Below are positions 52,394 to 61,145 of a DNA stretch of 64,000 nucleotides, piece by piece. Where the stretch lies: positions 868,001 through 932,000 of the forward strand of contig NZ_AP017369.1 in assembly GCF_002355155.1 (NCBI RefSeq). The letters are read 5' to 3'. Position 1 is the first letter of the stretch. Every line of letters starts with the position of its first letter. The position numbers and the translations under genes were made by a program. The notes under the pieces are model-generated. The model was given only the letters and a program-made list of their open reading frames with translations, ran no database searches and was not told the origin of the DNA. This DNA is from Corynebacterium suranareeae (lineage in GTDB: Bacteria > Actinomycetota > Actinomycetes > Mycobacteriales > Mycobacteriaceae).

Positions 52394-52436
52394 CCTAGAT
52401 TGACACTTCCCCATGTTTGAAGCCGGGGGATTCTCA
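52394..52436 (-). mobile_element. Relic of an IS200/IS605-type end
   Basis: On the minus strand GAGAATCCCCCGGCTTCAAA CATGGGGAAGTGTCAA matches the usual right end of IS605/IS1341 elements (GAATCCCC ... GGGGA ... GTCAA), which doubles as the 3' end of TnpB guide RNA. No tnpA or tnpB is nearby. The remaining bases to 52643 show no gene. Confidence 0.55.
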
Positions 52437-52643
52437 TCATGGATGTGTTGTAGTCTCGAAAGCGGTGGAGTCTGATTACCATTTCGGATGGTGGGGTGAA
52501 ATCAGCCGACTAACGGATGTTTAAGGCTGCGTTAACAATGCGGCTTATGTAAAACTGCAATGCCTACAGGTAAATATCCGTATGCTGAGTCCAAATGCTG
52601 ACTGGCCCTCGTTGGTCGTAGGTTTTCTATAGAAGGTAGAGGT

Positions 52644-53150
52644 ATGAATGCACTATTAAAAGCTGCGTCTCTCGGATTACTATGTGTGACTACCACGCTC
52701 TTGGCTGGATGTGGAAATTTGATCACTGCTGACGTCAGAGGGCAGGTGGGATTAACGCGGGCAAATGATGGTGCGATTTCTATTGTGGTGCAACCCTGCG
52801 GCCTTGAGATAGATTTGGTTACGATTAATGGTCCTCTTAAGAATCCTTCCGTTGAAAATGTGAGTTATAGGCGATATAGCACAGAAAGTCCTGAGTCCGA
52901 CTTCTTTCGTATTGACCTTGATAATCCAGATGAAAAGTGGATTGTTGAGGTCTCTGATCCACTTCCTGAATATGCTAACGGTATGCTCCTTGTTAGTGCC
53001 TGGGTGAGTGGGAAAGATGCTCAAGTGCATCAACTGACGACAACTGTTGGTGATGTGAGTGAGTTGGATGAGGGGTGGGTTGTGGTTGGGAGATCATCGT
53101 CGTTGCAGACGATTGAGGATTTTCACCAGTGCCGTACGCCCGTCAGTTAA
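52644..53150 (+). CDS. Small lipoprotein, function unknown
   Basis: 168 residues. Signal peptide MNALLKAASLGLLCVTTTLL with lipobox LAGC (Cys ~23). The mature part ('GAISIVVQPCGLEIDLVTIN', 'SDFFRIDLDNPDEKWIVEVS', 'GWVVVGRSSSLQTIEDF') is beta-rich with one further Cys pair. No family recognised. AGAGG ribosome site. Followed by a hairpin terminator. It shares the AT-rich composition of the islet. Confidence 0.8.
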   Translation: MNALLKAASLGLLCVTTTLLAGCGNLITADVRGQVGLTRANDGAISIVVQPCGLEIDLVTINGPLKNPSVENVSYRRYSTESPESDFFRIDLDNPDEKWIVEVSDPLPEYANGMLLVSAWVSGKDAQVHQLTTTVGDVSELDEGWVVVGRSSSLQTIEDFHQCRTPVS

Positions 53151-53173
53151 GTGCCTTGTGCACTTTTCGTTGA

Positions 53174-53200
53174 AACCACCTTGCTGTGTGCAGGGTGGTT
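53174..53200 (+). terminator. Terminator after the lipoprotein gene
   Basis: AACCACC (53174-53180) pairs with GGTGGTT (53194-53200), with TTGC/GCAG extending the stem; weak T-run. Confidence 0.6.
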
Positions 53201-53302
53201 CTCGCATGGAAGTCGCAGGTGTTTCTCGGTTTGCATAATCAAGGTCGGGGTCCGGCCCAAACGCTGAGTTCAGTGGCTTGTGTCCTATCAAGAAGAGCTC
53301 CC

Positions 53303-53494
53303 TTGTGGCTTCAGGGGGGGGTAGGTGGTGTGGGAATTATTCTTATCTTGATGGGAATCTATTTCAGGGTAACTCAGCCTGATGGAATTCTAACTGGATA
53401 TTTAATACCGGTTGGTTTTGGGTTTTTTCTCGCAGAAGCAGCTGTGGCAATGGAGCGTTATTGGCATCGCAGAAACCAAACACTGCGTTCTTAA
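53303..53494 (+). CDS. Possible small two-helix membrane protein
   Basis: 63 codons from a TTG at 53303 with an AAGAAG site; the frame is open to 53186. Two hydrophobic segments ('GGVGIILILMGIYF' and 'LIPVGFGFFLAEAAVAM') are followed by a basic tail ERYWHRRNQTLRS. No family recognised; the start is uncertain and it may be the end of a truncated gene. Bases 53495-53709 behind it hold nothing I recognise. Confidence 0.45.
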   Translation: MWLQGGVGGVGIILILMGIYFRVTQPDGILTGYLIPVGFGFFLAEAAVAMERYWHRRNQTLRS

Positions 53495-53709
53495 AGGAAG
53501 AACGTTCTGCCCCTGGAATCTACGTCCATGGGTAGGGTTGTGATTGGTAGATATCACGCATGTCTAAAGCTGTGAATGAGGCCCACCTAAAAATGTAAAA
53601 TTCGGACTGCGCCGAAGAGCACTCGCGTTTTGTGGTGGGTTGTTGAACGGCGAATTTACAGCGACTATTCAGGAGTCACACTTACCCAAATATCCACAAA
53701 TTGAACCCC

Positions 53710-54267
53710 TTAAATCGTCTCCAGAGTGATCTCAGTGAATTGTCCAACTTCGCGGACATTTACGGTGCGGAGACGGTTGCTTTCGATCCGGCGGGGCATC
53801 GCTGGTTTGCCTTCATCTAAAAATACTGGCGTCATGGTCAAAATGATCCGGTCGAGTGCACCCGTGTCAAAGAATTGGCCCGCCAGATCGCCACCACCGA
53901 CGATCCAGATATCGGTGTTTTCTGGATTGTTTTCCAGTATGGCGGGGAGAACATTGGCGACATCTCCATTCACTACTTTGACGGGTTTTCCTTCTGGCGT
54001 TTCCAAGTTCCTGCTGCTAAACACCCAGGTCGGACGGTCTCCATACACATCAGTCCACTTTTGGGGATCGCTTATGAAATCCAGATCTTTGAGCAGCCAT
54101 TCATAGGTAGTAGATCCCATGACAAGGGTGCCAACTTTTGACAGGAAATTGCCGAAATCTTCAGAGGCACTGTTGCTGCCGGGGACGTCGAAAAGCCATT
54201 GCAGGGAGTTGTCTTTGTCTGCGATGAAGCCGTTGAGCGTGCTGGATGTGTTGTAGATGATCGCCAT
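53710..54267 (-). CDS. Dihydrofolate-reductase-like (RibD C-domain) protein
   Basis: 185 residues. 'NTSSTLNGFIADKDNSLQWL' near the start, 'LVMGSTTYEWLL' near 48, 'PTWVFSSRNLETPEGKPVKV', 'NTDIWIVGGGDLAGQFFDTG' near 117, and 'LDRIILTMTPVFLDEGKPAM' are the marks of the RibD_C/DHFR-like fold (YyaP/YwjB group). It binds NADPH but the substrate is unknown. Starts with GTG/ATG at 54270/54267, only about 20 bp from the divergent VOC gene. Confidence 0.88.
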   Translation of the reverse strand: MAIIYNTSSTLNGFIADKDNSLQWLFDVPGSNSASEDFGNFLSKVGTLVMGSTTYEWLLKDLDFISDPQKWTDVYGDRPTWVFSSRNLETPEGKPVKVVNGDVANVLPAILENNPENTDIWIVGGGDLAGQFFDTGALDRIILTMTPVFLDEGKPAMPRRIESNRLRTVNVREVGQFTEITLETI

Positions 54268-54285
54268 CACACGATGGTACCTACG

Positions 54286-54717
54286 ATGGGGATCATGGGA
54301 ATTAAACGTTTGGACAACGTGGCGATTGTGGTGGAATCGTTGGATGAAGCTGTTGGTTTCTTTGAGAAATTAGGGATGTCCCTAAATGGCCGAACAACGG
54401 CCCAAGGGGACTTCGTCGATCACACCGTCGGCCTCACTGGAGTGACTTCTGAGATTGCAGTTTTAGAGACTCCCGATCGGCATTCTCGGGTGGAGCTTAC
54501 TCAATATCTGCATCCGGAACCGATTACAACCGCTCCACCCGCACCAAATCAGATTGGTATGCACCGTTTGATGTTTGCGGTGGATGATATTGAGGAAACG
54601 ATCGCACATATCGGTGCGGAACCACTAGATGGGATCGCAAACTACGAGGACACCTACCGATTGTGTTATCTGCGCGGGCCGTCTGGAATTATCGTGGCGT
54701 TGGCTCAGGAACTCTAA
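54286..54717 (+). CDS. VOC (glyoxalase/dioxygenase-fold) protein
   Basis: About 143 residues. 'KRLDNVAIVVESLDEAVGFF' is the first beta-alpha-beta unit; 'GMHRLMFAVDDIEETIAHIG' and 'RLCYLRGPSGIIVALAQEL' form the second, with metal-type positions H (MHR) and the final E. Candidate starts are 54274, 54286 and 54295; GGGG lies five bases before the last. It may be a small lyase or a binding protein for a hydrophobic compound. The stop overlaps that of the next, convergent gene by 4 bp. Confidence 0.82.
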   Translation: MGIMGIKRLDNVAIVVESLDEAVGFFEKLGMSLNGRTTAQGDFVDHTVGLTGVTSEIAVLETPDRHSRVELTQYLHPEPITTAPPAPNQIGMHRLMFAVDDIEETIAHIGAEPLDGIANYEDTYRLCYLRGPSGIIVALAQEL

Positions 54718-54938
54718 TTAAGGCGGCGCTTTCGCCAAGCCCGCCATACTGAGACGGTGGCGATTACTAAAACGAGCGCGAGAAGAGCTGGCCACACAGC
54801 AGGTTCGGGCTGTAACACGTTGATGATTGCCTGGATGACGGCGAGAAATGAGAAAAATCCCAGGAATCCAAGCAACGCTTCGAGTTGAAGCCCTTTGCGT
54901 TGCGATTCGGATTGATCCTGGGATTTATCAGCACTCAT
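54714..54938 (-). CDS. Small membrane protein at the end of the tus operon
   Basis: 74 residues with two membrane helices ('LLGFLGFFSFLAVIQAIINV' and 'AVWPALLALVLVIATVSVW') and a basic C-terminus RAWRKRRLN. It lies 11 bp downstream of tusG and so belongs to the same transcript. Function unknown; C. glutamicum has a similar gene next to tusG (cg0830 position, from memory). Confidence 0.75.
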   Translation of the reverse strand: MSADKSQDQSESQRKGLQLEALLGFLGFFSFLAVIQAIINVLQPEPAVWPALLALVLVIATVSVWRAWRKRRLN

Positions 54939-54949
54939 GAGTATCTAGT

Positions 54950-55786
54950 CTAGGCTTTCACGCCACCTGCGGTGAGTCCGGAGACAATGCGGCGTTGGAA
55001 GATCAGCACCATGATGATCAGCGGGATGGTCACTAATGCTCCTGCTGCCATCACGGCGGCGTAAGGGTATTCAAAAGCGCTTGGTCCGCTGAAGCGAGCG
55101 ATCGCAACGGTGACTGGTTCTGTGGAAGTGTTGGAGAGCTGTCGAGCCAGCATGAACTCATTCCACGTTGCGATGAAAGCCAAGATTGCGGTGGTAAATA
55201 GTGCTGGTGCTGCCAGCGGAAGCAGAATCATTCGGAAGGCTTGGCCACGGGTGGCTCCATCGACTCGCGCTGATTCTTCAAGTTCCCACGGCAGTTGCCG
55301 GAAAAAGGAAACCAATGTGTAAATGGTCAGCGGTAGAGCGAAGGAAATATTTGGGATGATCAGTGCTTGGTAGCTGCCGATCCAGTTGAGGTCACCAAAA
55401 AGCTGGAACAGCGGAGTGACCAGGGCAATGCCGGGGAACATGGAGGCAGCCAGGATGATGCCGGTGACAATGCCTTTTCCGGGGAATTCCAGTCGGGCTA
55501 GAGCGTAGGCGGTGAACACTCCCACGAGAACAGCGATCGCTGTGGTGGTGACGCTGATGATCAGTGAGTTTCCAATCGCTGCAAGGAAGTTGTTGCCTTT
55601 GTCGGTGGCTAGCGCGTCACGGAAGTTATCCAAGGTGACGTGCGTTGGCCAGGGAGTGGTGTCAAAAGTGTGCTTGGAATCGCGTAGTGCGGTGATCACC
55701 ATCCAGTAGAAGGGAGCCAGTCCCCAGAACAGGATGAATACCACTCCGGCGTAATTGAGGATCAGGCCTTTTGTTCGTTTAGTCAT
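54950..55786 (-). CDS. tusG: Trehalose ABC importer permease TusG
   Basis: 278 residues, six membrane segments, MalG type. The EAA loop 'EESARVDGATRGQAFRMILL' is near residue 170. It pairs with TusF (4-bp overlap, ATGA) to form the channel; TusK supplies ATP hydrolysis and TusE captures trehalose. In corynebacteria this system recovers trehalose released when trehalose monomycolate donates mycolates outside the cell. Confidence 0.93.
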   Translation of the reverse strand: MTKRTKGLILNYAGVVFILFWGLAPFYWMVITALRDSKHTFDTTPWPTHVTLDNFRDALATDKGNNFLAAIGNSLIISVTTTAIAVLVGVFTAYALARLEFPGKGIVTGIILAASMFPGIALVTPLFQLFGDLNWIGSYQALIIPNISFALPLTIYTLVSFFRQLPWELEESARVDGATRGQAFRMILLPLAAPALFTTAILAFIATWNEFMLARQLSNTSTEPVTVAIARFSGPSAFEYPYAAVMAAGALVTIPLIIMVLIFQRRIVSGLTAGGVKA

Positions 55787-56817
55787 GGCTTAGCTACTTC
55801 CTTCACAGCAGAATCGTCCTTTACGGCAGTGCCCTTAGCAGCGGGTTTCTCATCCTTGGTTCCACCAAGCTTCTTTTTCTTCATCCCTCGCTGGCCTGAG
55901 ACATCGGCTCCCAAGAATCGAATCATGATGAACGCGACGAAGAAGATCAGCAGGAAGATTAGCGTGGAAAGTGCGGAAGCGGAGTTGAAGTTGTTTTGAC
56001 GCATATCTTCCACCACCAGTTGGGAGATAACAGCAGTGGGGGAATTGGAGGAGCTGGAGATCATGATGACTGGGAGGTCATACATGCGAAGCGCATCCAA
56101 GGTGCGGAAAAGAACTGCCACCATCAAAGCTGGGCGCACCAGCGGGAGGGTGATTTTGGTGAACTGTTGCCAGGTGGAGGCGCCGTCGACACGCGCTGCC
56201 TCGTAGGTGTCTTTGGGGATCATCTGCAGTCCAGCGAGGATAAGTAGCGCCATGAATGGTGTGGTTTTCCAGACATCAGCCAAAATAACAGCAGCTCTGG
56301 CAGCCCACGGGTCGGTGGTCCAACTGATGCTGAGGCCAAACATGGAGTTGATAATGCCTTGTGGCGCGAAGATGAACTGCCACAGTTTTGCAGTCACAGC
56401 GGTGGGGATTGCCCATGGGATAAGAATTGCTGCACGCACGAGGGCACGGCCACGGAATTCTTTGTTCATGATCAACGCCATCGCGGTACCGAGGATGGTT
56501 TCAAGGCCGACGGTGACCACTGTGAAGAATAAGGTGATGCGCAGTGATGGCCAAAAATCTGTGGCAAGTGTGCCGGGTGGGCAAGTGCGGATGGTACCGT
56601 CTGCGCCCATGCATCGTTGTGTTAGCCAGTAAAGGTAGTTATCTAGTCCGGCGAAGCCACCGTCGGTGAAGAGTCCCGTGGTGGGGTCGAGGCCTTTGTC
56701 GGCTTGGAAAGATAGCCAAATCGCGCGGACGATGGGGTAGCCGATCACCACGGCGAGAACTACCAGGGCGGGGGCGATTAGCCAGGCAGCGCTTCTGGCC
56801 TGTTTGAATGTGGCCAT
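55783..56817 (-). CDS. tusF: Trehalose ABC importer permease TusF
   Basis: 344 residues from MATFKQARSAAWLIAPAL (ATG 56817). An AAGGAG site nine bases upstream decides this start over one at 56844. MalF-type with six membrane segments and the EAA loop 'DTYEAARVDGASTWQQFTKI' near 215. The C-terminus is a Lys/Ala-rich cytoplasmic tail (MKKKKLGGTKDEKPAAK). A large outside loop between the first two helices holds two Cys (QRCMGADGTIRTCPPG). Confidence 0.93.
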   Translation of the reverse strand: MATFKQARSAAWLIAPALVVLAVVIGYPIVRAIWLSFQADKGLDPTTGLFTDGGFAGLDNYLYWLTQRCMGADGTIRTCPPGTLATDFWPSLRITLFFTVVTVGLETILGTAMALIMNKEFRGRALVRAAILIPWAIPTAVTAKLWQFIFAPQGIINSMFGLSISWTTDPWAARAAVILADVWKTTPFMALLILAGLQMIPKDTYEAARVDGASTWQQFTKITLPLVRPALMVAVLFRTLDALRMYDLPVIMISSSSNSPTAVISQLVVEDMRQNNFNSASALSTLIFLLIFFVAFIMIRFLGADVSGQRGMKKKKLGGTKDEKPAAKGTAVKDDSAVKEVAKP

Positions 56818-56928
56818 ACGTCGTCGCTCCTTATAAGAGGTCAAAATAAGTTGATTACCAGTTCAGTGAAACTGCACATTCTTGTTATATGGATCATAAT
56901 CCGCCGCGGCGAGTGATGGATACATCGG

Positions 56929-57384
56929 CTATTGCTTATAAAACCCATCTCGGAGAGTTACTCCATATTCCATCCATGCTTTTAAAGCAGAGAGCATTCC
57001 GGTCCATCCCATTTGGCTGCCTAGTGCTTCTTGGGCTCCGGCGTGGGTAAGTGGCCAGCTGCCTTCGGTGATGGTGAGTTTTGTGCGGGTGAAATCTCTA
57101 AACGGTTCGAATTCAAAATTAACGGATCGCAGCGCATCTGATTGTCCCCAGCGGATTTCAATTTGTTCGGCTTGGGTAGCGGAGACTACTTCAACGGGGA
57201 ATGCGCCGGGAAAATCGGCAAAATCCCAGTAGACGGTGGCTCCAGTTTCTAGACGGCCGGACACGCCGCCAGTAGCAAAGTAGCGTTCTAGTTGCCGGGG
57301 GTCGGCAATTGCTTCATAGACTTGGACCGGGCAGCGGGAGATGTAGCCAAATGTGGAAATTTTAAGATCGTTGCTGGAAGCCAT
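56929..57384 (-). CDS. SRPBCC/AHSA1-like protein within the tus operon
   Basis: 151 residues from MASSNDLKISTFGYI, chosen because AAAGGAG lies six bases upstream. 'RCPVQVYEAIADPRQLERYF', 'DFPGAFPVEVVSATQAEQIE' and 'LTHAGAQEALGSQMGWTGML' give the START/SRPBCC (Bet v 1-like) fold with a hydrophobic pocket. It sits between tusE and tusF on the same strand, with the tusE terminator upstream. C. glutamicum keeps the same gene at this place (cg0833 position). Its role in trehalose recovery is unknown. Confidence 0.85.
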   Translation of the reverse strand: MASSNDLKISTFGYISRCPVQVYEAIADPRQLERYFATGGVSGRLETGATVYWDFADFPGAFPVEVVSATQAEQIEIRWGQSDALRSVNFEFEPFRDFTRTKLTITEGSWPLTHAGAQEALGSQMGWTGMLSALKAWMEYGVTLRDGFYKQ

Positions 57385-57433
57385 ACGAACTCCTTTCAAC
57401 GCGGAATCTATTACACCCAACAATAGGACAAAA

Positions 57434-57485
57434 CTCCGGCCACCTCGCGGGAATCCGAACAGGATTTCAGGGAAGGTGGCCGGAG
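57434..57485 (-). terminator. Terminator between tusE and the SRPBCC gene
   Basis: A 12-bp perfect stem CTCCGGCCACCT/AGGTGGCCGGAG. It may let abundant receptor mRNA end here while some transcription reads on into the permeases. Confidence 0.85.
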
Positions 57486-57517
57486 AATAAACCTAAAGCA
57501 GAAACCTTAAAGCCGAA

Positions 57518-58792
57518 CTAGCTGGAAGCGTTTTCGATCGCTGCCTTCATGTCGGAGGTTGCCTGGTCAACGTCAACGTTGCCGTTTAGAGCTGCGTATG
57601 CGTTGTCCTGGATTGCCTTGGAGATGGCTGGGTAGAAAGGAGAAACTGGGCGTGGTGCTGCGTTTTCGAGGGATTCCTTCAGTGCTGGCAGGTATGGGTA
57701 CTGCTCAACAAGGGACTCATCATCGTAGATGGATGCCAGAACTGGTGGGAAGGAGTTGTCTGCGAACCAGGTTTGGTTTTCTTCGTTGATGATGAACTCA
57801 ATGAAGTCGCGGGCGGTTGCCTTGTTTTCGGAGTTGATGTTGATGCCGTTGTTGTAGCCTCCAAGGGTGGATACACCGACGCCGTCTTTACCAACCAGTG
57901 GCTGAACTTCAAATTTGCCTGCTACTGCTTCGGCATCTTCGGAGTTGGTGTACATGTATGGCCAGTTAATGGCGTAGGCGGTTTGGCCTTCGGTGAATGC
58001 GAGGTTGGTTTCTTCCTCGGTTGCGGCAAGTGAGGCCTGGGAGATGGTGCCGTCGTCGAAGCCGTCGACAAGCGCTTGAAGGCCTGCCTTGGCGTCGTCG
58101 CTGTCGACGGTGACGTCGCCGGAATCATCAAGCACGCTGCCACCCCAGCCTTCAATGAAGCCGATGGTGTTAACTGAAAGGCCTTCGTATTGCTTGAGCT
58201 GGGTGGTCAGGCAGTCAACGCCAGCTTCTTCTGCAAGGGTGCAGGAATCAACGAGCTCAGCCCAGTTGCTTGGTGCTTCTGGGATGATTTCGGTGTTGCG
58301 GAACAGCAGCTGGCCGTTGGTGTTTTGAGGCAGTGCATAAAGGGTGCCGTTGTAGGTTGCGGAATCCACGGTGGATTGCAGCAGTCCGGAGGTGTCTACC
58401 TCTAGGTCGCCTTCAAGTGGTGCAAGCCACTGGTTTGCGGCGAAGTCGGCGGTCCAGATGACATCGAGTGCCATGACATCGTAGTCAGAGTTACCAGCTT
58501 GGAGGGATTGAACGAGGGTTTCGCGCTGTGCGTCTGCTTCGCCGGCAAGTTCGTTGAGGGTTACTTGCTCATCGGGGTGGGCTTCATTCCAGCGATCGAT
58601 AATTGGAATGACCTTGTCGGTGTCGTTCTTACCCATCGCAAAAGTGATGGGGCCGCGGCTATCTGCGCCTTCGCTAGCTGCGGAACTTGAGGAATCGGAG
58701 CTGGAATCTGAACTACAACCGGCCAGTGCGATCGCTGCCAGCAGGGTGGTGGCTGCAAGCGACGTGCCGGTCTTGCGGGAAATCGAGGACAT
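57518..58792 (-). CDS. tusE: Trehalose-binding lipoprotein TusE
   Basis: 424 residues. Signal peptide and lipobox 'LLAAIALAGCSSDSSSD' (Cys ~26), then a Ser-rich linker and the MalE-like domain ('RWNEAHPDEQVTLNELAGEA', 'DVMALDVIWTADFAANQWLA', 'ALPQNTNGQLLFRNTEII'). It captures trehalose outside the membrane and delivers it to TusFG. GAAAGGTG precedes the ATG by six bases. A copy of the 18-bp word lies 106 bp upstream. Confidence 0.94.
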   Translation of the reverse strand: MSSISRKTGTSLAATTLLAAIALAGCSSDSSSDSSSSAASEGADSRGPITFAMGKNDTDKVIPIIDRWNEAHPDEQVTLNELAGEADAQRETLVQSLQAGNSDYDVMALDVIWTADFAANQWLAPLEGDLEVDTSGLLQSTVDSATYNGTLYALPQNTNGQLLFRNTEIIPEAPSNWAELVDSCTLAEEAGVDCLTTQLKQYEGLSVNTIGFIEGWGGSVLDDSGDVTVDSDDAKAGLQALVDGFDDGTISQASLAATEEETNLAFTEGQTAYAINWPYMYTNSEDAEAVAGKFEVQPLVGKDGVGVSTLGGYNNGININSENKATARDFIEFIINEENQTWFADNSFPPVLASIYDDESLVEQYPYLPALKESLENAAPRPVSPFYPAISKAIQDNAYAALNGNVDVDQATSDMKAAIENASS

Positions 58793-58897
58793 AAAAAGTC
58801 ACCTTTCTTGAACGACAGATGACTATCAATCTAATGACTTTGGACACGTTAGTGCAGTTTTTTGCACCAAATCACCCCCGGAGGGTCAAAAGAAAGA

Positions 58898-58915
58898 TGC
58901 TTTTCGACGCCTCCC
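58898..58915 (-). repeat. Copy of the recurring 18-bp word between tusK and tusE
   Basis: TGCTTTTCGACGCCTCCC, 11 bp beyond the tusK stop; identical to the copies at 31742 and 62097. Confidence 0.8.
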
Positions 58916-58926
58916 CACACCCGAAA

Positions 58927-59925
58927 CTAAGCGATACGCTCTCCGGTCTCAAGATCGAAATGATGCGCTTGCGCTGCATCATAGGAAAAGGTCACAGGCG
59001 TGCCAGGAGAGGGAACTGAGCCTTCCACCCAACGCGCAACCAGGCGGTGGCCCTCCCAAGTGGCATAGACATAGGATTCAGAACCAAGCTCTTCAACAAT
59101 ATCCACCACAGCATCAATGCTGGTGAAACCCTCAGGGGTCTCATTGACCAACATTTTCTCAGGACGCACACCCATTGTTTGCCCATTGGCAGGAAAAAGG
59201 TTCATGGACGGTGAGCCGATGAAACCGGCAACAAATTCGTTGACGGGGGCGTCGTAAAGCTCTCTGGGCGGTGCGACCTGCTGCAGCAACCCGTCCTTCA
59301 AAACCGCAACCCGATCGCCCATCGTCATTGCTTCGACCTGGTCGTGGGTGACATACACCGTGGTGGTTCCCAGGCGGCGCTGCAAAGCAGCGACCTCAGC
59401 GCGGGTTTGCACACGCAACTTTGCATCCAAGTTGGACAACGGCTCATCCATGAGGAACACCTTCGGATCACGCACCAACGCGCGACCCATCGCCACACGC
59501 TGGCGCTGACCACCCGACAAATCTTTAGGCTTACGATCCAAAAACTCCGTCAACCCAAGGATCTCCGCAGCCTTATGCACCTTCGCATCAATTTCCGACT
59601 GCGGCAGCTTGGCCAACTTCAACGCAAAACCCATGTTCTTCGCCACCGTCATGTGGGGGTACAGCGCATAGTTTTGGAACACCATCGCGATATCCCGATC
59701 CGCCGGCTCCTGGCCCGTGACATCCAAACCATCAATTTTGATCACACCCGACTCCACGCCCTCGAGCCCAGCCAAAGCGCGCAGTGTGGTGGATTTACCG
59801 CAACCCGAAGGGCCGACGAGTACTAAAAACTCGCCATCAGCGATATCTAAATCAAGCTCATGAACAGTTGCGCGCTCCGCGCCGGGGTATCGGATTGTGA
59901 CCTTGTCGAATGTGACCGTTGCCAT
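58927..59925 (-). CDS. tusK: Trehalose ABC importer ATPase TusK
   Basis: 332 residues, MalK/MsiK type. Walker A GPSGCGKSTTLRAL near residue 38, Q-loop 'MVFQNYALYPHMTVAKNMGF', signature LSGGQRQRVAMGRAL near 134, Walker B VFLMDEPLSNLDAKLR near 155, then a TOBE regulatory domain ('GFIGSPSMNLFPANGQTMGV'). First gene of the tus cluster, 134 bp upstream of tusE. Confidence 0.94.
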   Translation of the reverse strand: MATVTFDKVTIRYPGAERATVHELDLDIADGEFLVLVGPSGCGKSTTLRALAGLEGVESGVIKIDGLDVTGQEPADRDIAMVFQNYALYPHMTVAKNMGFALKLAKLPQSEIDAKVHKAAEILGLTEFLDRKPKDLSGGQRQRVAMGRALVRDPKVFLMDEPLSNLDAKLRVQTRAEVAALQRRLGTTTVYVTHDQVEAMTMGDRVAVLKDGLLQQVAPPRELYDAPVNEFVAGFIGSPSMNLFPANGQTMGVRPEKMLVNETPEGFTSIDAVVDIVEELGSESYVYATWEGHRLVARWVEGSVPSPGTPVTFSYDAAQAHHFDLETGERIA

Positions 59926-59984
59926 GTTCTACTAAATTACCAGCACCAGTACACATTGTGGTTCTAATGGTGGTTTTAATGGGG

Positions 59985-61145
59985 TCAAAACGCCCCCGTC
60001 ACACAAGAGATCTCCAGCGGGTCATCTGCACTCACGCGATTGATTAAATCCACTGCCTTTTCAAGTCGCAGATGCCGTAGCAACTCAAGCGAGTGGACCG
60101 AGCCCAACGCATCTGCCGCCTCAGCGCTGTCAAGCGCCACGGTTTCCAGCGCAGGCAGGGCGCCGAGCGCTTTCACGTTTAAAAGCTTTTCGACGTTTTC
60201 CTCCCTCACCACCCTCAACGTTGGGTGTGTTGCTAGAGGCGACAGATCGGTGTTCTCAAGATCAATCAAACAAAGCTGTTGTAACGGAAGGTGCTGAATA
60301 CCTTCAAGATCAACTGTTTTGATATTTCTCAATAGCAGCGATTTCAGCGGAAGATCCAATACCGCAGATACAGTAAAAGAATTTAAATTAAACAGTCTGA
60401 GCGACTCCGTATCATCTGGAACATCCGCACGCACAAAAGGCCCCTGCGTACTTGGACGAACCTTGTGATCGACCTTCTTAGTAGGCCACGGATATCTTCT
60501 CTCTGCGAGAAAGTCGATCAGTGAATCTGCACACCGCACCGGCCCATCGTGGAACTCGCGCCCATACTGCAGAATCTGCCCTGGTACACCATTAGGTCCT
60601 GGTACAAGATCAATTCCTAGGACATTTCCACCATAATCGTGCGCAAAAGGAATCCACCCAGGGTGGAGAATGCGAGGCTGTGTGACTCCTGGAGATCCTT
60701 TGTCATAGGCAACACTGGAAGAGCAGCCCTGAGTTTGATGTTGCTTGATGATTTCCGAAGAGGAGTACACCGACCATCCACCGGTTAGTATCTTGCCTTC
60801 GATACTGAAATCAATCTCCGCCCCATTGCTGATTCGTAGCAGGGCATGCAAGTGAGATGGAATTTTATACCCAAGATACTTTTCTAACTCATAAGCTTTT
60901 TGCTCGGAGATTGGTGGCTGAGTGAAATACGCGGTGTCTCCCTTTGCACACAACTGATGTAGTTCAGCTAATTCTTCAGAAGTAATTGGTGGTGTCTCGA
61001 GGCGTTTGGTGTCTAAATCCACCGGCCGAAAAATTACGTGGTCTAGTTGAGAATCCACATCGCGTGCCTCCCAAAGCCCATTTTGATCAAGGGAGATTTC
61101 GATACTCAACGTGGCTTCATGATTGGTGGGGCGCAACGCATGCAA
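59985..61145 (-). CDS. SUKH (SMI1/KNR4) plus leucine-repeat protein, 5' end shifted
   Basis: 386-codon frame starting at a TTG. Residues ~75-215 are a SMI1/KNR4 (SUKH) domain: 'ISEQKAYELEKYLGYKIPSH', 'HPGWIPFAHDYGGNVLGIDL', 'GVPGQILQYGREFHDGP'. Residues ~250-380 are short leucine-rich units ('DLPLKSLLLRNIKTVDLEGI', 'HLPLQQLCLIDLENTDLSPL'). SUKH domains are common immunity modules against toxins. Residues 1-40 ('LRPTNHEATLSIEISLDQNG') look like the second half of a domain whose first half is encoded in another frame at 61142-61354, so a one-base frameshift is likely near 61147. Confidence 0.75.
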   Translation of the reverse strand: MHALRPTNHEATLSIEISLDQNGLWEARDVDSQLDHVIFRPVDLDTKRLETPPITSEELAELHQLCAKGDTAYFTQPPISEQKAYELEKYLGYKIPSHLHALLRISNGAEIDFSIEGKILTGGWSVYSSSEIIKQHQTQGCSSSVAYDKGSPGVTQPRILHPGWIPFAHDYGGNVLGIDLVPGPNGVPGQILQYGREFHDGPVRCADSLIDFLAERRYPWPTKKVDHKVRPSTQGPFVRADVPDDTESLRLFNLNSFTVSAVLDLPLKSLLLRNIKTVDLEGIQHLPLQQLCLIDLENTDLSPLATHPTLRVVREENVEKLLNVKALGALPALETVALDSAEAADALGSVHSLELLRHLRLEKAVDLINRVSADDPLEISCVTGAF

